64,000 nt of DNA from Streptomyces sp. NBC_01275 (GTDB taxonomy: Bacteria > Actinomycetota > Actinomycetes > Streptomycetales > Streptomycetaceae). This document shows positions 18,200 to 26,698 of this stretch, piece by piece. The stretch's first letter is position 1, and each line of letters begins with the position of its first letter. Under the pieces are notes generated by a model. That model worked only from the letters and a program-made list of their open reading frames with translations, had not been told where the DNA came from and did not search any database. Location: positions 6,014,001 through 6,078,000 of the forward strand of contig NZ_JAPEOZ010000001.1 of assembly GCF_026340655.1 (NCBI RefSeq), in the 5' to 3' direction. The translations under genes were made by a program, and so were the position numbers.

Positions 18200-19764
18200 G
18201 CGCGCGCGCTCTCGGCCAGCATGCGGGTGATCTCCACCCGCTTCACCTTCCAGGTGGCGGTCATCGGCAGCTCCTCGAACCGCCACTGCCGGGGCTCGGC
18301 CATCGCGGGCAGATCGGCGGTGGCCGCCCGCCAGCGGTCCGGGTCCAGTGGTTCCTCGCCCCGGACGCACACCACCGGGACCGGCTCCCGGTCCGCGCCG
18401 GGCACGATGACGACCTCCCGCAGCTCCTCCAGGCGGTCCATCAGCGCGTCCTCGACCTCCAGGTTGCTGTGCACGGAGTCGATGCGGTCGATCTCGCGGT
18501 CGATGAGATGCAGCGCGCCCAGGCGGCTCATGTACCCCATGTCGCCCATCTGCCACCACGCGCCGTCGAGTTGGCGTTCGTACTGCTCCCGGGCGCCGAG
18601 GTAGGTGAGGATGCGGCCCCTGGTGCGAGCCTCGATCCGGCCGGGCGTGCCGGGGGCCGCGCGCCGTCCGGAGTCGTCGGTGATCCGGACCCGGGTGAAG
18701 CCGGGTATCCCGATGCCGACCCGGCGGCCGTCCGCGCGGGCGGCGCTGCGCCGGGTGAACCACTGGAACGCCACCGGGCCCGTCTCGCTCTGCCCGTACA
18801 GCTGGATCAGCCAGGGCGCGCGCCGCTTCGAGGCGTCGAGCAGCCGCCGTACGGTGCGCGGGTGGATCGCGTCGAACGTGGAGCCGTAGGAGCGGACCCG
18901 GGACAGCGGCGCTCCGGGCGCGTCGGCCAACTCCTCCCACAGCACGAAGGTGTTGGGGTGGGTCTCGACGATGCCGGGCCGGTGCCGGGCCAGCAGCGGG
19001 CCGACCGCGGCCGGCTCCGGGTCGGTGATCAGCACCAGCGGGCTGCCGAAGTGCAGCAGGACGCCGAGCAGATGGTAGAAGCGGGAGTGCACGAAGGACA
19101 TGTGCAGGGCGGCGGTCTCGCCGCGGGTGGGCCAGCCCATCGCCTGCTGCGGCACGAGCCGGTTCCACATCGTGTTCGGGCAGTGCACGGCGAGCTTGGG
19201 GACGCCCGTCGTGCCCGAACTGTGGGTGATGAGTGCGGGTTCGGTGGGGTGCAGGCGCACCGGCGCGGGGGGTTCGGCGCCGGAGTACTTCTCCAGCGGG
19301 TCGGCGCCGGGCGCGTCGTCCACGGACAGTGTCCGCCGCACCAGCGAGGAGACCTCGACGTCCCCCAGCGGGCCCGTCAGCTTCGCCCGGTCCGTGATCA
19401 GCCACGGCTGCCGCAGCCGTCCCAGCAACTGCCCCACGACGGGACCGGCCAGACCGGGCGAGAGCAGCACGGGCACCGCGCCGATCCGGGAGACGGCGCA
19501 GGTCAGGAGCACGATGTCGACGTTGTCCGTCTTGTGTACGACGACCTGCTCCGAGGGCCGTACCCCGGCCTCCCACAGCCGGCCGGACAGCTCCTCGACG
19601 ACGTCGGCCAGCACCCGGTAGCTGAGGTCGACGCCGAGGCCGGGGTGGGTGTCCAGCGGCCGGTCCAGGGTGACGAAGACGGCGCCGTGCCGGTCGGCCG
19701 CCCGGCGGAACAGCGGGCCGAGATAGAAACCGCGCTCGGCGAACAGAGGCTGCTGCTGTCGCAT
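18196..19764 (-). CDS. AMP-dependent acyl/aryl ligase (ANL superfamily), divergent
   Basis: About 522 residues from the ATG at 19764 (RBS GAGAGGA). A GTG at 19815, coupled to the upstream stop, is also possible. The ATP loop reads HSSGTTGVPKLAVH, and the adenylation core has LYGQSETGPVAFQW. The hinge motif DREIDRIDSVHSNLEVEDAL is diverged from the usual GRxKD. The catalytic Lys region is TATWKVKRVEI. It should activate a carboxylate as an adenylate, with CoA, an amine or another nucleophile as acceptor. It lies between a benzoate-CoA ligase-like gene and the FAD monooxygenase, overlapping the latter by 4 bases. Confidence 0.83.
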   Translation of the reverse strand: MRQQQPLFAERGFYLGPLFRRAADRHGAVFVTLDRPLDTHPGLGVDLSYRVLADVVEELSGRLWEAGVRPSEQVVVHKTDNVDIVLLTCAVSRIGAVPVLLSPGLAGPVVGQLLGRLRQPWLITDRAKLTGPLGDVEVSSLVRRTLSVDDAPGADPLEKYSGAEPPAPVRLHPTEPALITHSSGTTGVPKLAVHCPNTMWNRLVPQQAMGWPTRGETAALHMSFVHSRFYHLLGVLLHFGSPLVLITDPEPAAVGPLLARHRPGIVETHPNTFVLWEELADAPGAPLSRVRSYGSTFDAIHPRTVRRLLDASKRRAPWLIQLYGQSETGPVAFQWFTRRSAARADGRRVGIGIPGFTRVRITDDSGRRAAPGTPGRIEARTRGRILTYLGAREQYERQLDGAWWQMGDMGYMSRLGALHLIDREIDRIDSVHSNLEVEDALMDRLEELREVVIVPGADREPVPVVCVRGEEPLDPDRWRAATADLPAMAEPRQWRFEELPMTATWKVKRVEITRMLAESARA

Positions 19765-19808
19765 GCGGCCGTTCCTCTCTGTCGTGTCTTCTGTCGTGGC
19801 TCCGGGGG

Positions 19809-21350
19809 TCACCACGCGCCCTGACGGACGAGGTGGCGGCGGAGCTTTCCGGTCGGGGTGCGGGGCAGGGAGGGGACGAAGGCGACGCTCCGGGGAACCT
19901 TGAAGGCGGCCAGCCGCTCACGGGCCAGCCCGAGCAGGTCTTCCTGCAGCCCGTCCGCGGGTGTGGCGGCGGCTACGACGAAGGCGCGCAGCTTGCTGAC
20001 CCCGCGCCCGTCGACGACCGCGGCGACCGCGATCTCCTTCACCGCGGGGTGGCCGCGCAGCACGGCCTCCACCTCCAGCGGGGAGACGGTGATGCCGCCG
20101 ACCATCTCCATGTCGTCGGTGCGGCCCAGATGCCGGTACGCCCCGTCGCTCTCGCGCAGCGCCCGGTCGTGGGTGGCCAGCCAGCCGCCCACCAGGGCGC
20201 GGGCGGTCTCCTCGGGCCGGTTCAGATAGCCGGACGTCACCGTCGGCCCGCGTACCCACAGCTCGCCCTCCGTGCCGTCGGGCACCGGGCGTCCGGCCCG
20301 GTCGCGCAGCTCCACCTCGAAGCCGGGCACGGGCCGGCCGACCGTGCCCGGGTGGTCGTGGCCGACGCTGTTCGCGCAGAAGGCGTGCCCGGCCTCGGTG
20401 GAGCCGATCTGCTCCAGCACCGGCGCGCCCAGCAACTCCTGGACCTGACGCCCGAGTTCCGTCGGCAGACCCTCGCCGGCCGACACCGCGGCGCGCACCG
20501 AGGCGAAACAGGCCTCGTGCCCGCTGCCCCGGTCGGCGACCAGCGCCGCGTACGCCGAGGGCACCGAGTAGAGCAGCGTCACCCGGTGCCGGGCGACCAG
20601 CTCGTCGACGGCGGCCGGCGTCGGACGCCGGTCCACCAGCACGGCGGACGAACCGGAGAACAGCGGGAAGACGAAGGCGTTGCCGAAGCCGTAGGCGAAG
20701 TACAGCTTCGACACCGACAGGGTCACGTCGTCCGCGGTGATCCCGAGCAGCCGTCGGCCGATCAGATCGTGGTACGCCTTCGGGTCGCCGTGCGCGTGCA
20801 CGACCCCCTTGGGGCGGCCCGTGGTTCCGGACGTGTACTGGACGTACAGGGGAGTGTGCGCGTCGACCTGCTGGGCGGCGGCCGGCTCGGCGGCCGCGGC
20901 GAGGGCGAGCAGCTGGTCGGCGCCGAGCTGCGCCCGCCCGGCGAACCGGTCCTCCAGCCCGGGCCCGGTCACACAGAGCACGGCCCCGCTGTCCTCGGCC
21001 ATGAACGCGTGCTCCGCTGCGGGCAGTTCGGGGTTGACCAGCACGGCCACGGCCCCGAGCCGGGCGACGGCGAGGAACGCCGCCACCCACGCGATCCCGT
21101 CGGGCAGCGCCAGCAGCACCCGTTCGCCGGGACGCACGCCCTGACCGGCGAGCACGGCGGCCGCCCGCGCCGCGAGCGCGTGCACCGCGCCGTGGCTCCA
21201 GACCCGATGTCCCTGATGGAACGCGGGCCGGTCCGTCCATCCCCGCGCCTCGGCCAGCACGGCGAGACTCGCCGCGAGATTGCCGGGGGCGGGATACGGA
21301 ACCGCCGCTGCGGGCAGGGCAGTGGTGACGGTCTGCGGCAGGACGGTCAT
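19809..21350 (-). CDS. Benzoate-CoA ligase-like AMP-forming enzyme
   Basis: A 513-residue ANL enzyme from the ATG at 21350 (MTVLPQ...). The ATP loop is YTSGTTGRPKGVVHAH (residues ~172-187). The segment SVSKLYFAYGFGNAFVFPLFSG is characteristic of benzoate- and aminobenzoate-CoA ligases, then GRTDDMEMVGG and PRTPTGKLRR complete the hinge and catalytic Lys. Given the PABA genes around it, p-aminobenzoate or a derivative is the likely substrate. It overlaps PabAB by 4 bases (ATGA) and the next ligase by a few bases. Confidence 0.88.
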   Translation of the reverse strand: MTVLPQTVTTALPAAAVPYPAPGNLAASLAVLAEARGWTDRPAFHQGHRVWSHGAVHALAARAAAVLAGQGVRPGERVLLALPDGIAWVAAFLAVARLGAVAVLVNPELPAAEHAFMAEDSGAVLCVTGPGLEDRFAGRAQLGADQLLALAAAAEPAAAQQVDAHTPLYVQYTSGTTGRPKGVVHAHGDPKAYHDLIGRRLLGITADDVTLSVSKLYFAYGFGNAFVFPLFSGSSAVLVDRRPTPAAVDELVARHRVTLLYSVPSAYAALVADRGSGHEACFASVRAAVSAGEGLPTELGRQVQELLGAPVLEQIGSTEAGHAFCANSVGHDHPGTVGRPVPGFEVELRDRAGRPVPDGTEGELWVRGPTVTSGYLNRPEETARALVGGWLATHDRALRESDGAYRHLGRTDDMEMVGGITVSPLEVEAVLRGHPAVKEIAVAAVVDGRGVSKLRAFVVAAATPADGLQEDLLGLARERLAAFKVPRSVAFVPSLPRTPTGKLRRHLVRQGAW

Positions 21351-23557
21351 CGTGCGGGCTCCTCTACGGCGGCCGATACGGCCTCGGTGTTCCCCCGTGT
21401 CAGGGCCGCGCGCCCCGCCCCGTCCGCCGTCGCCCCCGCTTCCCGCAGGGCCCGCATCTGGGCGGCGGTCTTCAGCAGCATCTCGTCGTACTCCGCGGCC
21501 GGATCGGAGTCGAGGACGATCGCCCCGCCGGCGCCCAGATGCATCACCCCGTCGGCGAGTACGGCGGTGCGTATGACGATCGCGAGATCCGCGCCGCCGC
21601 TGCACCCGAGGTAGCCGAGCGCGCCCGAGTACACGCCACGGGCCTCGGTCTCCAGCGAGTCGATGATCTCCAGGGTGCGCAGCTTCGGCGCGCCGGTCAT
21701 CGACCCGCCGGGGAAGCAGGCGCGCACACAGTCCACCGCGTCCGTGTCCTCGCGCAGCCGCCCCTCGACCGTGGAGACCAGCTGGTGCACGGTCGCGTAC
21801 GTCTCCGTGGCCATGAGCCGGGAGACGCGCACCGTCCCGGTCTGGCAGACGCGGCCCAGGTCGTTGCGGAGCAGGTCGACGATCATCAGGTTCTCGGCGC
21901 GCGTCTTGGCGTCCGCCGCCAGCGCGTCCCGCAGCAGCGCGTCCTCGTGCGGGGTGTCGCCGCGGGGGGCGGTGCCCTTGATGGGCTTGGCCTCGGCGAC
22001 GCCGTCCCGGGTGATCCGCAGGAAGCGCTCGGGGGAGGAGCCGGCCACGTCCAGGTCCCCGAATCTCAGGAAGGCCGCGTACGGCGCCGGGTTGATGCGG
22101 CGCAGGGTCCGGTAGTAGCCGTACGGGTCGGACGGAGCGGGTAAACGGGCGGCGTCGGTCAGGCAGATCTCATAGCTGGCGCCCGCGCGCAGCTCCCGCT
22201 GGCAGGCCTCGATGTCGGCGAGATACGTCGTCCGGTCGCGCACCAGCCACGGCTCGGCGGCGTCGAGGTCGGGCTCGGCCTGGGCGGGCGCCGGGGGCTG
22301 GTCCAGGTCCGGGGCGACGAAGGTGAGCTGGGCCACCGCCTGCTCCAGCCAGTCGGCGGCCTCCCGGGCGGCCTGCGGGGTGTCCTCGGCCAGGCAGACC
22401 GCGTAGGTGAACCCCGCCTCGTGGTCCACCGCGATCAGCCGGTCGGCGAAGAGCCAGCAGGCGTCCGGCGTGGGGGAGCGATGGCGGTTGGGGGAGCCGC
22501 AGTCGGCCTTCGTCTCGTAGCCGAGATAGCCGACGTAGCCGCCGGTGAAGTCGAAGGGCAGCCCGGTGGCGTCCACCCGACGGGTGGTCAGCTGCCGTTG
22601 GAGATAGTCGAAGACGTCGGCCCGGACGGTGCGCGTGGGCCGTCCCGCCCGCTCGATCTCACAGCGCCCTGTGGTGACGTCGTAGCGGACGAACTCGGCG
22701 AGCGGGCCGCTGTCGTCGCCGAGGAACGAGAAGCGGGAGAGGCCCTGTTCGACCCGGGAGCTGTCCAGCCAGAAGGCCCGCGGGGAGGCGGCGTACATCC
22801 GGGTGAAGGCGGCCTCCGTGTCGACCGCGGTGGCGATGCGCCGGGTGTGCAGCCGGTGGGCCGGGCGGCCGGGACGCGCCGGGCGGCCGGGGTGGGCGGA
22901 GTGATCGGGGTGGCGGGGGCGCGGGACGGCCACCGCCGACGACGAGACCGCGGTGTTCTTCGAACGCGGCTTGTGGGCCAGGTCGGCCGTGAGGTTGCGG
23001 AAGTTCACGAGCATGCGGTGGCCGAAGTCGGTGAGGACGGACTCCGGGTGGAACTGCAGTCCCCACAGGGGCCGGGTGCGGTGCCGCAGCCCCATCAGGA
23101 CGCCGTCCTCGGACCACGCGGTGGCCTCCAGCGTCTCGGGCAGCGGCTCGCGCACGGCCAGCGAGTGGTAGCGGACCGCGGTGAAGCCCTGCGGCAGCCC
23201 CTGGAACAGGTCCCGCTCGTCGTGCCGGACCGTGGACAGGTGCCCGTGGCGGGGCTCCGGGGCGGGGGTCACCTGGCCGCCCTCGCCGAGGGCCACGCCC
23301 TGGTGGCCCAGGCAGACGCCGAGCACGGGGATCGGGGACGTGGCGAGCACACGCGCGCTGATGCCGAAGTCACGGGCGTCGGCCGGATGCCCGGGGCCCG
23401 GCGACACCACCACGTTGTCGAACCGGGTGAGGTCCGGGATCGAGTCGGCCGGGGTGTCGTTGAGGATCACCGTCGGCTCCTCGCCGTTGACCTCGGCGAT
23501 CAGCTGGAACAGGTTGTACGTGTACGAATCATAATTGTCGATGAGCAGCGTCTTCAC
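21347..23557 (-). CDS. Fused aminodeoxychorismate synthase PabAB
   Basis: A 736-residue fusion from a GTG at 23557 behind GAGGGAGG. The N-terminal glutamine amidotransferase has the nucleophile Cys82 (LGVCLGHQG) and His170/Glu172 (LQFHPESV). A basic Pro/His linker (about 195-240) leads to the chorismate-binding domain. This ends with PGGSMTGAPK and carries PIKGT (525-529), whose Lys is diagnostic of PabB-type ADC synthase rather than anthranilate synthase (PIAGT). It converts chorismate and glutamine to aminodeoxychorismate. Such fusions are common in antibiotic clusters that need PABA (for example candicidin and chloramphenicol). Confidence 0.93.
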   Translation of the reverse strand: MKTLLIDNYDSYTYNLFQLIAEVNGEEPTVILNDTPADSIPDLTRFDNVVVSPGPGHPADARDFGISARVLATSPIPVLGVCLGHQGVALGEGGQVTPAPEPRHGHLSTVRHDERDLFQGLPQGFTAVRYHSLAVREPLPETLEATAWSEDGVLMGLRHRTRPLWGLQFHPESVLTDFGHRMLVNFRNLTADLAHKPRSKNTAVSSSAVAVPRPRHPDHSAHPGRPARPGRPAHRLHTRRIATAVDTEAAFTRMYAASPRAFWLDSSRVEQGLSRFSFLGDDSGPLAEFVRYDVTTGRCEIERAGRPTRTVRADVFDYLQRQLTTRRVDATGLPFDFTGGYVGYLGYETKADCGSPNRHRSPTPDACWLFADRLIAVDHEAGFTYAVCLAEDTPQAAREAADWLEQAVAQLTFVAPDLDQPPAPAQAEPDLDAAEPWLVRDRTTYLADIEACQRELRAGASYEICLTDAARLPAPSDPYGYYRTLRRINPAPYAAFLRFGDLDVAGSSPERFLRITRDGVAEAKPIKGTAPRGDTPHEDALLRDALAADAKTRAENLMIVDLLRNDLGRVCQTGTVRVSRLMATETYATVHQLVSTVEGRLREDTDAVDCVRACFPGGSMTGAPKLRTLEIIDSLETEARGVYSGALGYLGCSGGADLAIVIRTAVLADGVMHLGAGGAIVLDSDPAAEYDEMLLKTAAQMRALREAGATADGAGRAALTRGNTEAVSAAVEEPAR

Positions 23558-23604
23558 CCGCCCACCTCCCTCTGGTCTTTCTCTGGCCCGCGCGGCTCGC
23601 GGGC

Positions 23605-24228
23605 CTAAGCGGTCCGCCGTTTGTGCCGTCCGCGAAGCGCCTGGAGCGGCGGATACAGCCATTTCTTGAAGAAACGCTGGAGTCGTGGCATGAGAATCCA
23701 GGTGACAAGCGCTGTCACACACAGACACAACAGCAGCGTACGGACGAACGGATTGATTCCGCCGAGATAGGGGAGCACGATCAGATTGAATAAGAGCACT
23801 GGTGGGAACACCGCGCTCATGTTCACGAACCAGAGCTTCCATTTCGACGGCGGAGCCGGCGGGGACGGTGCGGCGGGCCGGGCGGTCTGGGACTCGAACC
23901 AGGTCTTGGAGCCGCGCACGCTCGTGCGGCCGGTCGGCCGGGCGAACCCCGCGAGCCGTGCGTCCCAGCGCACCCAGTCGGGCGATTCCTCCCAGTCCCG
24001 GGCCATACCCTCGCTGGCGAAGCGATAGACCACATGCCACTCCGCCTCTCGGTCGACAAGAACGCCTCCGCCCAGGAAGCCCGGCTGCTGCGCACTCGCG
24101 CCCAGCATGGCCCACCCCCACGAGTGGAACTCGGACTCGTGGCCCGGCACCACGTGGTAGGCCATGGTGACGGTGACGGGATTACTGGTCACGGCATCGA
24201 GTACGGAATGAAGGGTCGCCGCGTTCAC
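23605..24228 (-). CDS. ABM-like (antibiotic biosynthesis monooxygenase) domain with membrane anchor
   Basis: About 207 residues from a GTG at 24228, though the frame is open to 24372. The N-terminal half (VTVTMAYHVVPGHESEFHSWGWAM... then FLGGGVLVDR, WHVVYRFASEGMARDWEESP) is a dimeric alpha-beta barrel of the ABM/Dabb kind. A Pro-rich linker follows, and then two transmembrane helices (WKLWFVNMSAVFPPVLLFNLIVL and FVRTLLLCLCVTALVTWIL) with a basic C-terminus. It heads the operon, 47 bases before PabAB. Stand-alone ABM proteins are cofactor-free oxygenases or binding proteins, and this one's function is unknown. Confidence 0.72.
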   Translation of the reverse strand: MNAATLHSVLDAVTSNPVTVTMAYHVVPGHESEFHSWGWAMLGASAQQPGFLGGGVLVDREAEWHVVYRFASEGMARDWEESPDWVRWDARLAGFARPTGRTSVRGSKTWFESQTARPAAPSPPAPPSKWKLWFVNMSAVFPPVLLFNLIVLPYLGGINPFVRTLLLCLCVTALVTWILMPRLQRFFKKWLYPPLQALRGRHKRRTA

Positions 24229-24416
24229 ACAATCTTCAAAGTTTTCCGGCTGTCCGAAAAGTGTCTCTTCATTGCTTTTTCGGCTGTCTTGGCATCTTCT
24301 GCTGAGCGATACCGGCGGTAACTTTTCGGGGATTTTCGGAAGCGCTTGCGGGCGGGTCGGAGGGGAGTGCACGATCGGCCCCCGATAAACGATTCAAGTA
24401 GACAGAAGGAGATTTC
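24229..24416. promoter_or_regulatory. Divergent promoter region of the PABA-type cluster with recurrent TTTTCGG motif
   Basis: This gap between the divergent ABM-like operon and the DUF3050 gene is visibly richer in A/T than its surroundings. TTTTCCGGCTGTC (24242-24254) and TTTTTCGGCTGTC (24276-24288) are direct repeats, 34 bases apart. TTTTCGG occurs again at 24323 and 24333, and its complement CCGAAAA at 24254. These look like binding sites for a regulator acting on both directions. No regulator gene is in the cluster. Confidence 0.45.
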
Positions 24417-25199
24417 ATGTCCAGGTACGACTGGAATATGGGCCAGGATGACGGAATAGACCGGGCCCGTTCCGTGATCGAATCCGCGCGGAAAGAAGTG
24501 ACCGCTCATCCGATGTACCAGCGGATAGACACCCGGGAACACATGGCGACGTTCATGGCGCACCACGTCTTCGCGGTGTGGGACTTCATGTCCCTGCTCA
24601 AGTCGCTCCAGCGGGACCTCACCTGCGTCGACGTCCCCTGGGTGCCGCGCGGCTCGGAGGTGAGCCGGCGCCTGATCAACGACATCGTGCTGGTCGAGGA
24701 GAGCGACGAGCTCAACGGCGGCTTCACCAGCCACTTCGAGCTGTACCGCGCGGGCATGGACGAGGCGGGGGCCGACACCACCCGGATCGACGCCTTCCTC
24801 GCGCTGATCGGCGAGGGCCACGACGTGCCGTCGTCCCTACGGGTCGCCCAGGTCCCGCTCCCGGCCGCCGAGTTCGTCCGCACGACCTTCGGCATCATCG
24901 CCGACCGCCCGCTGCACTGCCGGGCGGCCGCGTTCGCCTTCTCCCGGGAGGACCTCATCCCGGACATGTTCGACCAGGTGATCAAGAAGGAGGGCACGGA
25001 CCGCTTCCCCCTCTTCTGCGACTACCTGGCCCGCCATATCGAGGTCGACGGCGAGGAGCACACCCCCATGGCCATGCAGATGGTCTCCGACCTCTGCGGC
25101 GCCGACGACACCCGCTGGCAGGAGGCCGTCGAAACGGCGACCCTGGCCCTGGAGGCCCGCTCCCGCCTGTGGGACGGCATCACCGAGGCGATGGCCTGA
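24417..25199 (+). CDS. DUF3050 protein, putative haem-oxygenase-like di-iron oxidase
   Basis: A 260-residue protein from an ATG behind AAGGAG. It carries the DUF3050 hallmark [19 protein letters not shown] (His49/His50) and [12 protein letters not shown]...SHFELY (Glu94/95, His106). A late helix contains His207-x3-Asp211-x3-His215 ([11 protein letters not shown]). The all-helical pattern with Glu/His on early helices and H..D..H on a late one resembles haem-oxygenase-like di-iron oxidases, such as SznF, RohS, UndA and CADD. An oxygenase acting on an arylamine or carboxylate of the neighbouring operon is inferred. Its 3' end overlaps the convergent DMT gene by 20 bases. Confidence 0.75.
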   Translation: MSRYDWNMGQDDGIDRARSVIESARKEVTAHPMYQRIDTREHMATFMAHHVFAVWDFMSLLKSLQRDLTCVDVPWVPRGSEVSRRLINDIVLVEESDELNGGFTSHFELYRAGMDEAGADTTRIDAFLALIGEGHDVPSSLRVAQVPLPAAEFVRTTFGIIADRPLHCRAAAFAFSREDLIPDMFDQVIKKEGTDRFPLFCDYLARHIEVDGEEHTPMAMQMVSDLCGADDTRWQEAVETATLALEARSRLWDGITEAMA

Positions 25200-26181
25200 C
25201 GGACGGCTCCTCGCCCGGCGCCTCCCCCGTCTCCCCGGTCTCCCCGGTCTCTCCCGTCGCCTCTGCCACCTCTGGCTCCTCTGGCTCCTCCGTCTCCCTG
25301 GTCGTCCCGGTCGACGTCCCCTCCGCCGGCGCCTCCCCGAACCGCGCCAGGGCCAGTGCGCCCACGACGGCCACAGCGAAGCCGAGCACCGCCAGCCAGC
25401 CCAGACCCTCTCGCGTACGGTCGCCCAGCCACACCACGCCCACGAGTGCCGGGCCGATGGTCTCGCCGATCACCATCCCGGCCGTGGCCGTGGTCACCGA
25501 GCCCTTCTGCAGGGCCGACGTCAGCAACAGGAACGCCGCCCCGCCGCCCAGCAGCAGGGCGTACGCCGCGGGGTTGGCGACCAGCTCCGACGGCTCGAGC
25601 GAGTCGATCAGCCGTACCGCCACCTCGACCACCCCGAACCCGAACCCCGCCCCCAGCCCGAGCGTCAACGCCCGAGCCCGCCCCGGCAGCCGCCCGCCGA
25701 GCAGCCCGAGCGCCAGCACGGCCGCCGCCGCAGCGAGCATGACCCACTTCAACGCGTCCGACCCGGCCCGCTCGCCCTCCGTCCCCGCCGCCAGCCCCAG
25801 CATCGCCAGCCCCGCGCACACCACCGCCACCGCAGCCCACTCGGTCCGGCTCAGCCGCACCCGCAGCAGCCGTGCCGCGACCACCGCCGTCACCGCGAGG
25901 CTCGACGCGAGGGCCGCGCCGACCGCGTAGATGGGGATCGAACGCAGTGCGGCGATCTGGAACAGGAACCCCAGCCCGTCCAGGGCCAGCCCCGCCAGAT
26001 ACCGCCACTGCCGCAGCGCCCGCAGCAGCAGCGCCGCCTCCGAGCCCCCTGCGCCCGAGCTGCCGCCTCCGCTCGCGCTGTCGTCTTCGTCGGCGGCCGC
26101 GCGCGCCGCCATCGCCTGCAACACCGTCGCCGTACCGAAGCAGACCGCGGCCGCGAGCGCGCACACCATTCCAAACAGCAC
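25180..26181 (-). CDS. EamA/DMT-family membrane transporter
   Basis: A 333-residue polytopic membrane protein with about ten hydrophobic segments. It starts [22 protein letters not shown] and has the second EamA half [32 protein letters not shown] hydrophilic Glu/Thr/Gly-rich tail ([12 protein letters not shown]...) follows, encoded by short repeats at 25230-25270. Such proteins export metabolites or amino acids. It is convergent with DUF3050 but also appears to be a core gene bordering glyA, so a role in product export is possible but unproven. Confidence 0.82.
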   Translation of the reverse strand: MLFGMVCALAAAVCFGTATVLQAMAARAAADEDDSASGGGSSGAGGSEAALLLRALRQWRYLAGLALDGLGFLFQIAALRSIPIYAVGAALASSLAVTAVVAARLLRVRLSRTEWAAVAVVCAGLAMLGLAAGTEGERAGSDALKWVMLAAAAAVLALGLLGGRLPGRARALTLGLGAGFGFGVVEVAVRLIDSLEPSELVANPAAYALLLGGGAAFLLLTSALQKGSVTTATAGMVIGETIGPALVGVVWLGDRTREGLGWLAVLGFAVAVVGALALARFGEAPAEGTSTGTTRETEEPEEPEVAEATGETGETGETGEAPGEEPSVRPSPR

Positions 26182-26329
26182 AAACGGACTCTAGGCCAAC
26201 CGGCGACGCGGGGGGCCCCTGCACGCCCGCTCTCACCGATCTCTAGGCTGACGGCCGGAAATCGCCCCACCGGGGCGACTACGACAGCGGCTGCACGACA
26301 ACGCGTGCACGACAACGGGGAGACAGGAC

Positions 26330-26683
26330 ATGGCGGACGTACGCAGAAGGCTGCGCTCGGGCACGGTCGTGCTCGGCGGCATGGGGCTGCTCGCCGCGGC
26401 CCTCACCGCCTGCTCCTCCGACCCCGACAAGCGGTGCGTCGACCGCGACAGCTACACCCTCGCCAAGGGCTACAAGGTCGTCGCCGACAAGAACTGCAAG
26501 TCCACCAAGAGCACGGCGAACGGCGTCTGGTACTACGGCGGCAAGAAGAAGGGCTCCTACGTCACCGGCGGCTCCCTCACCAAGCCGAGCAAGGGGTCCA
26601 GCGGCTCGGGCGGCAGCAACAGCGGCGGCAGCGACGTCGACCGCGGCGGCTTCGGCAGCGGCAAGGGCAGCTCCGGCGGCTGA
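26330..26683 (+). CDS. Small lipoprotein, YgiB-like context
   Basis: A 117-residue secreted lipoprotein. The signal peptide ends at a lipobox LTAC (Cys about 26). Repeated YxxxKGYKVVADKNCK and GVWYYGGKKKGSYVTGG segments give a Tyr/Lys/Gly-rich mature part, ending in a Ser/Gly low-complexity tail. It is followed after 15 bases by a glutathionylspermidine-synthase-like ATP-grasp gene, which repeats the ygiB-ygiC arrangement of enterobacteria. Function unknown. Confidence 0.8.
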   Translation: MADVRRRLRSGTVVLGGMGLLAAALTACSSDPDKRCVDRDSYTLAKGYKVVADKNCKSTKSTANGVWYYGGKKKGSYVTGGSLTKPSKGSSGSGGSNSGGSDVDRGGFGSGKGSSGG

Positions 26684-26698
26684 ACAGGACGGCACCCC

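Noticed and set aside
21347..23557. Anthranilate synthase instead of ADC synthase
   Set aside because: The PIKGT Lys is that of PabB, whereas anthranilate synthases have PIAGT. No trp gene is nearby.
24417..25199. AurF-type N-oxygenase
   Set aside because: The sequence lacks AurF motifs. The DUF3050 signature and the HxxxDxxxH helix indicate a haem-oxygenase-like fold instead.
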